From positions 1,116,001 to 1,180,000 of the forward strand of contig NHNY01000001.1 of the NCBI GenBank assembly GCA_002786065.1: 64,000 nt of DNA. Reading direction: 5' to 3'. Source of the stretch: Microcyclospora pomicola (lineage: Eukaryota; Ascomycota; Dothideomycetes; Capnodiales). Under the pieces are notes generated by a model. It did not search any database. It was not told the DNA's origin and saw only the letters and a list, made by a program, of their open reading frames with translations. The translations under genes were made by a program, and so were the position numbers. Numbering within the stretch: the first letter of the stretch is position 1; every line of letters starts with the position of its first letter. Below, piece by piece: positions 1 to 10,790 of this stretch.

Positions 1-1232
1 GGATCTACAGCAGGACCCTTTCCTTTATCCGTAGGTCGAGTGAGAGCATCTGGATCGTCTTCTTTCGACTTTGAGGCACTTCCATTGCTGAGACTGTTCT
101 GCATAGCCATTTGCAGCATTTCTTCCTCACTCATTTGTGCAACTTCCTTCTTCTTTTCTTTCCGCTTGGCTTGCACCGGATTCTTCTTTGCCATACTTAA
201 GCTGTAGCGGTCCAGAAACTCATGTAGATCCATCAGGAAGTCCGATGCTTTGGGTGACGGCGCTCCAGACCATGTCTTCACTTGCTCACCCGTACGTGGA
301 TCAACAATCGCAATATGTGGATATGCGTCCTCCAGGTCCCGCATCTGAGCGAAGTAGTACTGAATATACTCTTGACCACGCGGATCATCTTTGTTGTACT
401 GTAAGAAAATGAAGTTCTCCTTGACCGTTTCCCTGATCTCGGGATTCTTCCAAATGTCTCGGTTCAAGACTTGGCAATCGAAGATGGATGGATCTTGTAC
501 GTTGACCAATATCCACTTTTCGTTCTCCTTGCCTTCATCGCGAGCAGCGGACCACGGTAGATTGGCGATAAGATCGAAAGGTGGCCGAAACAGGTCTGCG
601 AGCAAGTTGGATTTGGACGTTGCTTCTGAAGCACCCCCTGTGGCACGAGAGAGCACCTGTCGATGTATCTCCGGATTCGCTGGATCATCCCCAGCCCAGA
701 TGGAGGGAGTCTCACGTTGATTGAAGATGCCCGGGGCACCTCGTCGCGGCTGCCGCCTTGCGCTCAACTGTTCAAAGACTGCTTGGTTCATTGCACTCGG
801 GTCGTCTCTCCAGTCGCTGCCCGGCCCCACCAGCGTCTCTGTTGTCCTCGCCATAGGTGCTCTGACTCCATCGTCATCAAAGTCTCCACTCCCTCCTCCG
901 CCACCGCTCCCTCTTGCCCCATACATCTCTTCTTGTAGGCGACGAGCAATGGCCTCATCATCCTCCACCGAATGCCCAGTTCGCAAGGGACGGCTACCTG
1001 TCATTTGTACATCGTCGTCGTCGTCATCATCATCGATAGTGATGGGATCATCACTGCTTGAAGTCTGTCTCGGTGCTTGCGCTGGGGGATTTGCTGAAGC
1101 TCCAAGATCTGGGTTGCTGAAGAAGAGTTCCACGGCTTGCTCGAGGTTGCCATCTGTGAGTGTAAGGTACTGCTGTGCTTGTTCCGGCGCCGAGCCTGTG
1201 AAGGCAACAAAGTTTGAGATTGCCTCGTCCAT
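1..1232 (-). CDS. UBX-family p97/Cdc48 cofactor (UBA-UAS-UIM part), 3' end outside window
   Basis: An uninterrupted reading frame runs from an ATG at 1232 to the left edge (410 codons seen). The N-terminus (about residues 3-42) looks like a UBA domain, with a QQYLTLTDGNLEQAVELFF helix. It is followed by an Asp run coded by a GAT/GAC repeat (plus-strand 1012-1035). From about residue 205 to 335 there is a thioredoxin-like UAS domain (LLADLFRPPFDLI, WILVNVQDPSIFDCQVLNRD, FIFLQYNKDDPRG). A UIM-like stretch, SEEEMLQMAMQNSL, begins at about residue 367. This domain order is that of the UBXD7/Ubx5 type, which links ubiquitylated substrates to Cdc48/p97 through a C-terminal UBX domain. The UBX domain would lie beyond base 1 and is not seen. 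The family assignment is firm; the ortholog (Ubx5 rather than Ubx2/4) is inferred. Confidence 0.88.
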   Translation of the reverse strand, partial: MDEAISNFVAFTGSAPEQAQQYLTLTDGNLEQAVELFFSNPDLGASANPPAQAPRQTSSSDDPITIDDDDDDDDVQMTGSRPLRTGHSVEDDEAIARRLQEEMYGARGSGGGGGSGDFDDDGVRAPMARTTETLVGPGSDWRDDPSAMNQAVFEQLSARRQPRRGAPGIFNQRETPSIWAGDDPANPEIHRQVLSRATGGASEATSKSNLLADLFRPPFDLIANLPWSAARDEGKENEKWILVNVQDPSIFDCQVLNRDIWKNPEIRETVKENFIFLQYNKDDPRGQEYIQYYFAQMRDLEDAYPHIAIVDPRTGEQVKTWSGAPSPKASDFLMDLHEFLDRYSLSMAKKNPVQAKRKEKKKEVAQMSEEEMLQMAMQNSLSNGSASKSKEDDPDALTRPTDKGKGPAVD

Positions 1233-1836
1233 CTTGTTGGGTAAAATGTGGAAAGAAGTGCGCCCGAAATGGTGATTCAGATGTGGTCGTCTACCTAGTG
1301 GGGGTTTGTTGAATGAAGCTGTGTTACTGCGAACACCGCATCAGCTCTTGTGCGTAACAGGATGGGCAATTGCGTTTGCGTATCAAAAGCTCGGGACTCT
1401 ACACTTCATGAATCAACGATCTTGGTCAGGAGCACAATGATAGCATCGCAGAAAAGGGAAGAATTGCATGAAAAGGTGAATATGGTGTTGGGAGGCGATC
1501 TCGAATCTTAAAGAGGCACGTCACCGACGCTTGCCTGACTGCCGCAGTACATGTAGTGGGGTTCTACATGTATTGTTGATCACATGCAACAGTCGCACGG
1601 CCAACACATATACTTGCTTGTAGCCACCATCTCTAGTCGCTCATTCGATAATTTGTATTATAGACTCATGTTAGTTGGACGAGTGGATCCTACGATGCTT
1701 GACCTTTGTTCCACCTCCCCTCCAAAGTCATCATTCGATTGCACCAGACGCCTCTCCAGGCTACGCCTCTTTATGCACCTGCAATGCAGCCAACCGTCCA
1801 TACGTAACCATGCAAGACTGCACCGACCGCACGCAC
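1233..1836. other. Intergenic spacer, promoter side of the UBX gene
   Basis: This holds the upstream region of the UBX gene and the 3' side of the next minus-strand gene. The short frames present have no protein likeness I recognise. No RNA gene or repeat was seen. Confidence 0.5.
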
Positions 1837-2736
1837 TCACATCATCATATCGTCTTCCATAGCGGAGTCTATTGGACCATGGAAGCCGGCAAAGCTTTGT
1901 CGCGCCTTCTGCTCATTCATCCGCTCCCAATCCGCATGATTTCGAATCTGGCCCAAGAATTGGTCTGATATCGTGCTTTGCTGGTGGCTGAACTGAGCTG
2001 GTTGCCAGAGATTGACCGCCGCATAGACTGGATCCGTCGACTTTGCCACCTGATCTGATTGATAGCCACTGACGATGTATGGCTCCGCCTCGACACTGAT
2101 CGCAGCACTTCTTGATGCCGCGGTAATGGAGGCAACGCGCATCCGCGCTGCGGGAGGCCATGCCGTTTCACCTGGTTCCCTGATGGGACTGATAGGCACC
2201 TGTGTGTCGAACATGTGTTCTTCTCGTTGCTGCACCTTCTGGGCTTTCTGCTCATATCTCTGTTTTGCTTGCGCCTCCTCGTGTTCGAGGCTTGTCCATC
2301 CACTACTGATGTGCTTCTCAAGGGGGTAAGTTGGAGGCGAAATTCTCCAAAGCTCGAGCAGGCGCAATCTCTGCTCGTAGTCAGCATGATAGAAGAGGTT
2401 GATCTGGGAAGGAAGCAATGCGGCAGGGTCTATAGAATTCTGCATGAGAACCTCAGCCATGGCTTGAGGCACAGGCGAAGCGTCATATGGTGGCGGCGGA
2501 CTACGTGATGGGCCAGATGTTGTATCCGGCCTGATATGCGCAGTCGGCGTGTAATGTGCGGAGATATAGTGGATCGGAGACTCGGGTGTCTTCTCTGAGT
2601 GCCCGTTGGACATGTCTCCAGCCCTTGGGTAAGAACCCTGCTGCTGAGCGGCCTGTCCAGGCACGTTCTGATGCTGCGAAAGCTGCATATTCTGTGCAAA
2701 GAGCTGTGCGAGCTCATCATGCTGGCCGTGATTCAT
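1837..2736 (-). CDS. Hypothetical protein, 299 aa, Gln/Pro-rich with central charged helix
   Basis: Single-exon frame with an ATG at 2736. The protein starts with a Gln-rich stretch (residues 5-35), then a Ser/Pro-rich linker with SGPSRSPPPPYDASP. The central region (about 95-170) looks folded, with NLFYHADYEQRLRLLELW, a PP-x-Y like PPTYPLE, and a charged helix rich in Glu, Gln and Lys. The C-terminal part has DWERMNEQKARQSF and ends in acidic residues and three Met. The LLELWRISPP core looks like a conserved motif, but I do not recognise the family. No signal peptide or membrane segment is visible. The length and codon-like composition, and the lack of a better frame on the other strand, favour a real gene. 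Confidence 0.6.
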   Translation of the reverse strand: MNHGQHDELAQLFAQNMQLSQHQNVPGQAAQQQGSYPRAGDMSNGHSEKTPESPIHYISAHYTPTAHIRPDTTSGPSRSPPPPYDASPVPQAMAEVLMQNSIDPAALLPSQINLFYHADYEQRLRLLELWRISPPTYPLEKHISSGWTSLEHEEAQAKQRYEQKAQKVQQREEHMFDTQVPISPIREPGETAWPPAARMRVASITAASRSAAISVEAEPYIVSGYQSDQVAKSTDPVYAAVNLWQPAQFSHQQSTISDQFLGQIRNHADWERMNEQKARQSFAGFHGPIDSAMEDDMMM

Positions 2737-3800
2737 CCTGCCTTCGGATGGTCCCCCGATATCAGCGCCTGGCGAGGTAAGTCCACACTGCGTTGATACA
2801 GATCAGTCCTGGACTGCTCAACAAGATCAAGCAGTTCTACAGGGATAACCTACGTGCGAACACTTGTGATCTTGCGTCCAGACCGTAGCCGAGTATTCGA
2901 CCGCCGTATTGGACTGGCACCTGGAACAGCAGTGTACAAGTGTTGGCCAGCCAAACATTACAGAGTCCAGATCACTTTCGCCCTGGTTTTCGCTCTAGAC
3001 GTCCAGTCTTTTCTTGCGGCTCCTTCAATCTCACAGTAGAAGCTGGACCGCCGTGATTCAGTGTACCAATCGCAATAAATGCTTGTGCAAGTCCTTGCGA
3101 TCCGCCTGCTTTGATTTGTCTGCGGTAAGCGTGAAAGGCCAAGCGAAAGTATCAGTAAGAAAGGTCAGCAGTCAAAATTGCACAAGTCTGCTGTTCATTC
3201 GCCGGATATCTGAGATCTAGCTAGATTCTAATACCTGACAAGATCGGAAGCAACGTGAAGCGAAGACAGGAGGACTGAGAGGAGGAGGGGGATAGGAAAT
3301 GAATAAATCCAGCGGAACGGTGACAAGTGTGCAACTGATGATGCAACGCTAAATTAAGTGCTCGGAAGTCATGCGTGAGTGGGAGCTCGTTTGGGCCGCT
3401 ATCGATGCGTCAGGAGCTATTGGCCAGCAGTGTGTAAAAGTCAAGCACGCCTGACCATACCAATCTGCGAAAGAACGAGGTAATGATATGGCTCGTCGTT
3501 GTACGTGAAGCCGCGAAGGGGCAAGAATGGCAGACTCCAGAGTCGCTGGCGGTCGATACATGATAATCAATTCGCTCTAGTCATGCGGCTGCTGCCGTCG
3601 GCCACCACAGCTTCTAAGGCAGCTCTACGACGCGCAGCATCTCTGGCTTGGTCTGGCTTAAACATCAATCACCATACCCTCAAACCCGCACCTCACCTAT
3701 ACTCCATTGCCCAACTGACAATTGCTGCTTGTCTGCAAGTGGAAGGTGCTGAGTTTCACTCCATCCACATTCTGCCCGTTGTAGGCCACCGTCATCAATC
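2737..3800. other. Divergent intergenic region upstream of PRE10
   Basis: About 1.06 kb between the unknown minus-strand gene and PRE10. Only short frames without recognisable products occur. It should hold the promoters of both genes. I did not see a yeast-type PACE (Rpn4) box. Confidence 0.45.
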
Positions 3801-4792
3801 ATGGTCAGTCTATCCACTGAGCAATGTTTCTTATTCTCGAGACTGATCGAGAACAACCCAGACTTCGATAGGCACAGGATACGATCTCTCAAACTCCGTC
3901 TTCTCTCCCGATGGCCGTAACTTCCAAGTCGAATATGCGGTAAAGGCAGTAGAGAACGGCGGAACAGCAGTGGGCATCCGATGCAAAGACGGCGTGGTCC
4001 TTGCACTAGAAAAGCTGGTCTCGAGCAAGCTGTTGAAGAAGGATGCGAACAAGAGGATAGCAACGGTGGACAGACATGTCGGTGTGGTATGTTGGTCGTG
4101 GAGCACATGGCAGTAAGATCAAGGACTAATCACCGTATGCGATCTAGGTTCACTCCGGTCTTCTACCAGATGGCCGACACTTTGTCAGCCGCGCACGCGA
4201 TGAAGCGTCAAGCTGGCGCAGCACATACAAAGCTCCCATTCCCGTGGCATCACTCGCCGACCGAATGGGTGCGTACGTACAGGCCTACACCCTCTACTCT
4301 TCCGTGCGTCCGTTTGGAATCACTGCCATTGTTGGTGGATGGGACGCAGAGACAGATCTCGATGTGGACGGTGTTGTTGGAAGTGGGCCAGGCGTCGGCA
4401 GTGGTGGAAGAACAAAGGGCGTGAAGGAAGGTGGACCATATCTGTACATGATCGAACCTTCAGGTCTATACTGGGGATACTATGGTGCAGCGACCGGCAA
4501 GGGACGACAGTCAGCGAAGGCGGAGCTTGAGAAGCTAAAGCTAGATCCAAAGGACGCCGACTGCTTGACTTTGGAGGAGGGCGTCAAGGAGGCAGCGCGC
4601 ATTATCTACGTTGCCCACGAGGACAGCAAGGACAAGGACTTCGAGCTGGAGTTGACATGGATCAGTGCAGTCAACGGACCAACCAAGGGCAGACACGAGG
4701 AGGTGCCCAAAGCACTCCGGGAAGAGGCCGAGAGACTGGCCAAGATCGCGCTGGAGGGTGAAGATGAGGAGGAGGAGAAGATGGAGGAGTAG
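3801..4792 (+). CDS. PRE10: 20S proteasome subunit alpha3 (PSMA3/Pre10 type)
   Basis: Three-exon model: 3801-3803, 3862-4086, 4148-4792, giving 290 aa. The protein shows the alpha-subunit N-terminal signature [19 protein letters not shown], then [30 protein letters not shown], the [20 protein letters not shown] loop, and an acidic C-terminal tail as in PSMA3. Alpha subunits form the gated outer ring of the 20S core and are not catalytic. The first coding exon is only the ATG. The donor GTCAGT follows directly, a CTGAT branch-like site is present, and CCCAG precedes ACTTCG, restoring the family N-terminus M-T-S-I-G. The second intron (4087-4147) has GTATGT, CTAAT and CTAG. About 45 residues are inserted around a Gly-rich stretch ([16 protein letters not shown]) before the conserved [11 protein letters not shown] block, compared with the human protein from memory. 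Confidence 0.95.
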
Positions 4793-5520
4793 TGTACTGT
4801 GGCAGCCTGTATGATACAGCCGGAAGTATGTGTATGGGCGAATGCTGCTTTGCTGTGGCAGGTTCTGGTCGTAGCATACATGAATGCAGCAAAACAAGCC
4901 CTTGTAATGACACTAAGCTCTTTCACGATCCTCACTTGCTCTTCGAGGTATGAAGAAAGCAATTCTTTACAGCATGCCCTTTGTATAAGGCTCCTGACCT
5001 ATTGACTGGTAATGGGGATCGTATTCAGGTTATGTATCATTTTCCTATCCGACGGTAGCCCGTTCATCGTTGTGCCATACAAGATGATACGAATACTGGT
5101 AGATTTGCCTGATAATACCAGTGCAGTATACGACTTGTATGCCGTCATTGCAGATAGCTCCAGCCTCTTCCTTTTGTAGACGCTTTGGAGCTCGAATCAA
5201 AACATAGTATATCAGATAGGTATGAAGACATGTTACAGCCCTATCATCTGCTCACCAACTTCTCAGGCATTCAGCGTGACAACTGATTAAATATTGCAGG
5301 CCGTCTTCCAGCATGATAGGGTGCTGCAGCTATCGCGTGGCAGTTCGGCCCTATCTAGAGATAGACCAAGGTAAGCTCCAGCGGTTCCTGAAGAGCTGCC
5401 GCATTTGGCCTGGGATGGCGATCCTGCTTGAAGACAAAAAGTAGGGTACGGGCAGATTATTTATTGAATGCTTGATGTTGTACACTCTCTCCCCTCACAT
5501 CACTCCACTGCTGCTTCACC
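4793..5520. other. Intergenic region, 3' of PRE10 and 5' of GGT
   Basis: No gene seen. The right half carries the GATA-motif cluster described separately and is the probable promoter of the gamma-glutamyltranspeptidase gene. Confidence 0.5.
5110..5364. promoter_or_regulatory. Cluster of HGATAR motifs upstream of GGT
   Basis: Within 255 bp I count TGATAA at 5110-5115, AGATAG at 5152-5157, AGATAG at 5214-5219, TGATAG at 5314-5319, CTATCT (reverse AGATAG) at 5351-5356 and AGATAG at 5359-5364. HGATAR is the site bound by fungal GATA factors such as AreA/NIT2, which activate genes for use of secondary nitrogen sources. In random sequence about one would be expected in this span on both strands. 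A role in nitrogen control of the adjacent glutathione-degrading enzyme is inference. Confidence 0.4.
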
Positions 5521-7439
5521 ATGCACTCCATCACTTGTCTGGTCACCGGCTTGCTTGCAACTGCGCATGTCGCTTATGCTAAACCTCCGCCGAGCTATGG
5601 TCCCCCGGGCTATGGCTGGGGTCACCACAACCCTAACGACCAGGATAAGCTAGGAGCGGTGTCGTCGGAGAGCTCCACCTGCTCCAACATCGGTCTGGAT
5701 GCGCTGAAGAAAGGTGGCAATGCCGCCGATAGCTTGATTGCTACCAACCTATGCGTCGGCGTCGTCAGTCCTTACCATTCTGGCATTGCGGGCGGCGGGT
5801 TTATGTTGGTGCGGTATGCAATTTCGAATCTTTTGCGAGATACATGGAAGAGAATCGAAACGCTGACCGTTTCACAGGAGCAGCAATGGGTCCTACGAGT
5901 TCATCGATTTCCGCGAGACGGCGCCTGCAGCCGCATTCCAGGACATGTATAACAACAATGTCAATGCGTCACTGGTAACAGGACTTGCAAGCGGTGTTCC
6001 TGGAGAGCTCAAAGGACTCTGGCATCTGTATGAGAACTATGCCAGTAAGAAGATCTCTTGGCACGATCTTGTCGTGCCGGCTGTCAAGGTCGCTCAGGAC
6101 GGAATCCCCGTTGGCGCAGATCTCGTGAGGTATATGGCAAGCGCCACCGCTGGCATTGAGAACTTTCTAGTCACCGACCCAGCGTATGCCATAGATTTCG
6201 CGCCAAATGGAACTTTGATCGGCTTGGGCGACATCATCACCAGGAAGAGATACGCGGCTACTCTGCAGAGCATCGCAGAGCGTGGCATCGATGCTTTCTA
6301 TTCTGGTCCAATCGCTGCTGTAAGTACATCATGTCTTCTCTATCGCCTCGAAACATGATTCTGACATTTTCTCTCAAGGCCACGATCAACGCCATTCAAT
6401 CGACGGGTGGGATCATGACTTTGGAAGATCTGAAGAACTACACCGTAGCAATCCGAGAGCCAGGAATGATCACGTACCGTGACTACAAGATCCACAGCAC
6501 TACAGCACCTTCTTCTGGCAGTGTTGTGCTCTCAGTGATGAAGATCATTGAGGGTTACGAGACTATTGGTCAAGCGGCCACAATTGATGAATCGACCCAC
6601 TTGTTCGACGAAGCATTGCGATTTGCGTATGGTATGCGGTCGCTGCTGGCCGACCCAAGCTTCAACACGAGTATCGAGTCGTAAGGCCTAGCTTCCCTTT
6701 TATCTCGCTTATCACAAATACTGACGCTCAGCCGTACAGGTACCAGTTCGAAACATTCAGTGCCGAAACAGCAGCTGAAGTGCGCAGCAAAATCAATCCC
6801 CTCCACACTCAGGCGGTCGCGGCATACGACCCTTCCGGTCTCGAATCACTAACGGACCATGGTACATCTGCCATTGTGGCCAGCGACGCCTCAGGAATGG
6901 CGATCGCTCTAACGACCACGGTCAACACACTCTTCGGCTCTCACATCATGGTCCCTGAGACTGGTGTACAACTCAACAACGAGATGAACGATTTCAGCGT
7001 TCCTGGAGTGTCGAACGCGTTTGGATATGTTCCATCTCCCGCCAACTACGTGGCACCAGGCAAGCGACCGCTGTCTTCCATCTCCCCGACGATCGTCGAG
7101 CATGCCAACGGCGAGCTGTACTTTGTCGTGTCTTCCGCCGGTGGAAGTAGGATCATCACGGCGGTTCTACAAAATCTCTGGCACGTGCTGGATCAGAATG
7201 CGACCGCACCGCAAGCCCTGGCCGCACCTCGTCTGCACGACCAGCTCGAGCCCAACGTGGTCAGCTTCGAGTATGCTTACAGCAACGAGACGACCGCGTT
7301 CATGGCCGCCCGGGGACACAACGTGACCTGGATTGCCCCGGGCGCCACGACCGCGCAATCGTTGCGACGCTTGAGCAACGGTACTTTCGAGGCAGCTGGC
7401 GAGCCGAGACAACTGGACAGTGGTGGACTGGCGATCTAG
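5521..7439 (+). CDS. Secreted gamma-glutamyltranspeptidase
   Basis: Four-exon model: 5521-5813, 5878-6319, 6379-6680, 6740-7439, giving 578 aa, the usual size. It starts with a signal peptide (MHSITCLVTGLLATAHVAYA). The large-subunit part has GLDALKKGGNAADSLIATNL and SPYHSGIAGGGFMLVR (the R codon is completed by splicing). The small subunit begins at the autoprocessing/catalytic Thr388 in DHGTSAIVAS, followed by LTTTVNTLFGS and the substrate-binding RPLSSISPTIV block. The enzyme cleaves the gamma-glutamyl bond of glutathione and conjugates outside the cell or in the vacuole. All three introns have GTATGC/GTAAG donors and AG acceptors. There is no membrane anchor beyond the signal, so secretion or wall location is likely. 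In the catalytic motif the usual TTHLS is TSAIV; the catalytic Thr is kept. Confidence 0.93.
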
Positions 7440-8526
7440 ATGTGCTGAGATATTGAAATTACCCAGACCAGGCACAGCCGTAGGATCAGAAGCGGCGGAA
7501 GGTTGGACGAGAGACTAGAGGATGTGACCTCTCATAACGATTGATGATCTGTTTAGGAAGCCGTGAATCACAGTTTACATACACGGAAATCATGTATGCA
7601 AATACCTGAATCATAAATCCCTCATCGCGTGTTGCGTCGATCAGGACCATACTTTGGCCCCCTTGCAGCCACCCAAGCATGTTCACATAGAATATCCCTC
7701 GCTAGCCTGCCCGGCACATAGCGTACCCGAGCCAGTACCCGGCATGATGGCCAAATCAGCAGGACGACGAGCATGATTCCACACCACAATCTTGGCATAC
7801 ACGCTCCTCGATTATCGCCGAGTTACAAACGTACAGTAGTATGTCCTCAGTAGTACACGACTATATCACATGCCAGCATAAGTGGCTCAACACCCATGGC
7901 GTCGGCTAGAATGAAGGGCTTCTAGCGCCAACCGTCGCTCGACCAATCGCTCCCACGCGAGGGATATAAGCCGTGCTAGCGCCATGCACCATGTCGGGAT
8001 TCTACAGTTTCTATCCGGGCTTCGCGACGCTACGCCCACCTCACGCCAGCATTCAGCAACGCCCACCCGGTGCGCAAGCCATCGACTGGTCCCCGTTGCC
8101 TGCTGGCAGAGAGCGATCGACCACCCCGTGGCATCCTGGCACACCGCGTCTGGTGCTGGATCCCATTGACCCCTATGAGGATGATGAGCTACGGGCTACG
8201 GGCGACGGCACTGCTGGCGCTGTTGGCCGGAGACAGAGCTATAGCCGGCGCGGATCAGCCATTTATTGCAAGGGCCAATGCTTGGTTCACATGCCACTGA
8301 AGGCGCCTTATCAAGGTAGGCAGGTAGGTAGGTAGGGTGCTACAGTACCTACTTTTATACACGGATGCCCTTCCGACTGCGTTCCTTTTGGCCTACTCAA
8401 ACGCGCCTGCTGTAAATCACTGCCTGGCTCTGCCAACCTACATCTTCTGTCGAAATAACAGGCATAGCATATACCATCTTACGATCAACCACACACACGC
8501 GAATCCCCTCGATCGATCAAAGCAAC
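7440..8526. other. Intergenic region with short GGTA microsatellite
   Basis: About 1.1 kb without a supported gene. Overlapping short frames at 7970-8335 have no recognisable product. The right part is the likely promoter of the CFEM gene. Confidence 0.45.
8315..8336 (+). repeat. Short (GGTA)n microsatellite
   Basis: Five tetranucleotide units (GGTA, GGCA, GGTA, GGTA, GGTA) plus GG. It is short and imperfect, about 190 bp upstream of the CFEM start. Confidence 0.7.
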
Positions 8527-9103
8527 ATGCGCGCCACCCTCTTTGCCCTCGCCGGCCTGTGCGCCACCCTCGTCTCTGCTGCCGGGCTGCCCTCTTGCGC
8601 GTCCAGCTGCGTAACGACCTTCGGCAGTTGCGGCCAGTTCGACGTCAAGTGCATCTGCTCAAGCACCACCCTGATCGCGGGGCTGGCATGCTGCGTCTCG
8701 ACGAGCTGTGATGCCGCGGACCAGGAAGGTGAGGATCCATCGTCTTAGCCCATACCCCCGCCTGAGTCTATCACCCTTCAAGTGGAGAGTCACCCAGCTG
8801 ACCACCGTCCGCCGCCCAGCAACGATCGAGTTCGCCAACGCCCTCTGCGCCGGCCAGGGCGTGACCGATCTCCCGCAATCCGCGACTTGCGCGTCCGGCG
8901 CCTCGACCGGCACCGCCACGACGACGGCCACCTCGCTTGCAGCGGCCATCTCGAGCGCCGCGGCGGAAGTCACCGGGACCTCGACGACCTCGACAACGTC
9001 GACGTCGACGGGCACGACTGTCAATGCTGCTGCGCCCACCGGACGGGCGGTCGAGGGACTGGGGCTTGGAATGGCGGTCGTCGGGATGTTGGCTGTGTTG
9101 TAG
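8527..9103 (+). CDS. CFEM-domain protein, probably GPI-anchored
   Basis: Two-exon model: 8527-8728 and 8820-9103, giving 161 aa. The N-terminal signal peptide is MRATLFALAGLCATLVSAAG. The CFEM domain follows, with cysteines in CASSC, GSC, DVKCIC, ACC, TSC and (after the splice) ALC. The Asp before KCIC, which in characterised CFEM proteins can contact haem iron, is present. Next comes an Ala/Thr/Ser-rich stalk (residues about 90-145) and a hydrophobic tail GLGLGMAVVGMLAVL with no basic end, typical of a GPI-anchor signal. CFEM proteins sit at the fungal cell surface and act in haem or iron capture, adhesion or host contact. The intron (8729-8819) joins DAADQE to ATIEFANALC and supplies the last cysteine, which supports the model. 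Confidence 0.9.
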
Positions 9104-9918
9104 CGGGTGGGAAGGGACGGGGAAGATTGGTGGACAGCTTAGGGAAGAAGAGGGATAGACATTGCTGCATATAGATGGATGGCGGTGGGCGGCATGATCG
9201 CCTACGTACCTACTTGCCTTACGAAACAAACCATGCTTTCTGGCCACACCATTTGACATTCTCGATCGTTTCGAACGTCGACATGCAGTCGATCGTAGAG
9301 ACGATATCGTGAATACTGACATCCATCTTTGCTACTCCGCCCATCCATACGGCACAGGTCCAGCCCGTATGAGGCAAGGTAAGGTAGGTCAAGTTCGAAG
9401 CGCGAACGGCTTAGTGATGATTTGTAGTGGACGGCGCCATACGGCAAGTCACCTTAGCTTAAGCTTTCTATACAGAACCACAAGGGAACGTTCTTCACGA
9501 TGAATCATGCTTGCTTGTGGCAAATGGTATTGTATTATCTTTCAGTTCAGACAGCAAGCTAGACCTGCCCTGTGCGAGCAGACTTGCGATAAGCACGTGT
9601 AAAACTAGCTTTTTGTGACTCGAAGTGACTTGACGAGAGCGTGCGCGGCATTCCAGCTTGCATGTCGTGAACTCGATCGCTCGTTCCCCTCCTGGTTTCA
9701 AAAATGCACTCCGACGCCATCGCTAATGCCATAACAATCTGTTTCATGTCGATCCTCCCGTTGCTAGACAAACCGACGTTCTACGGTTGCCTTCTGGAAA
9801 GCGTAGGCTAAAACAAATAGCGTCGGGTGTGGACTTCCGAGCTATCTTGCTGAGTGAAGGTCACTTAGGATCAGCAGATCGGGTAGAAACTTTTACTTTT
9901 CCTTTGCTTTTCGTGGAA
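9104..9918. other. Convergent intergenic region
   Basis: About 0.8 kb between the CFEM gene and the SmB gene, which end towards each other. No gene or repeat was seen. Confidence 0.5.
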
Positions 9919-10790
9919 TTATCTGCCTGGGTATCCACCAGGTCCTGGAGGGAAGCCGCGGCCACCAGGTGGCTGGAAGCCTTGTGGAGGAGCGAAACCG
10001 CCTGGGACAACGTCAGCTATGCTATGCGATATCAGTATTGAGTATGGTACTCACCTGGAGTAGCGCCAGGAGGAAATCCACCGGGAGCTCCGAAACCAGC
10101 TGTACATTGCGTCAGCTTCATCTGCATCTCTTGTGGCGGTTTGCGACCTGACTTACGAGGTCCACCTCGACCGGGAAAGCCTGGTGGTGCGCCAAATCCA
10201 GCGCCTGGAAAGCCTGGCCCGCCTACGCCTGCCGCAGGTCCTTGAAGACCTATGCCTGCACCACGTCCGGCAGGACGGCTGATTCCGATGCCCGCCTGCA
10301 TCGCGGACGCAGCTGGAACTCCGCCTGGTGCAGAAGTACCAAGACGTGCAGCTGGGTCAGACGGAGGAGGTCCCTCGAGTGCGCATGATACCACTGTTGC
10401 ACCGCGAATGATTGCAAGACCCAGCATACGCTTCTCCTCTGTCTCTACCATTTGACCATTCGTTGCCGCCGCGCCAGGGGGCCCACTTACTTTGCCTGCC
10501 CGCTTCACTCGTCGATACTCTTCACAGTCGGCAAGCACGAGGTTCATGTGTTTGTCGAAGGCAAGCATTTGCCCTACCAGTTGGCGTCCGTCGATCATCG
10601 TGGCTCGCATGCGGTGGTTGACCTGAGTTGCGCATTAGATATGGCGAATTCGCGCGGGAATCGGATATAACGACTCACATAGCCGGCCTAAGGAGACGAT
10701 TAGCGGTCTATCCTTTGTCAACGCAAGGTACCTCATGTGTGAGGAGTGGAAGTGACTTACCATCTTGCCTTGCTTGTTGGGTGCTGCCAT
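9919..10790 (-). CDS. SMB1: Small nuclear ribonucleoprotein SmB/B' (spliceosomal Sm core)
   Basis: Five-exon model on the minus strand: 10761-10790, 10679-10687, 10157-10622, 10055-10099, 9919-10001. The total is 633 nt, 210 aa. The Sm fold is clear: HRMRATMIDGRQLVGQMLAFD (Sm1 region; residues split only by my citation), KHMNLVLADCEEYR, and Sm2 with RMLGLAIIRGATVVS. A Pro/Gly-rich tail with GFGAPPGFPGRGG and PPGG-type repeats follows, as in SmB. SmB is one of seven Sm proteins that ring the U-rich site of U1, U2, U4 and U5 snRNA. Exon 2 is a 9-nt microexon coding A-G-Y: its donor GTGAGT and acceptor CTTAG are good, and it gives exactly the six residues expected between KM and RM. The tail is split by two further short introns. 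The start faces RPL11 with 295 bp between the two ATGs. Confidence 0.93.

Noticed and set aside
721-1275. 184-aa Ser-rich plus-strand frame
   Set aside because: Antisense shadow of the UBX-family gene, whose minus-strand protein has clear UBA, UAS and UIM features.
7973-8335. 120-aa frame before the CFEM gene
   Set aside because: Three overlapping frames of similar length, none with protein-like features; ends in the GGTA microsatellite.
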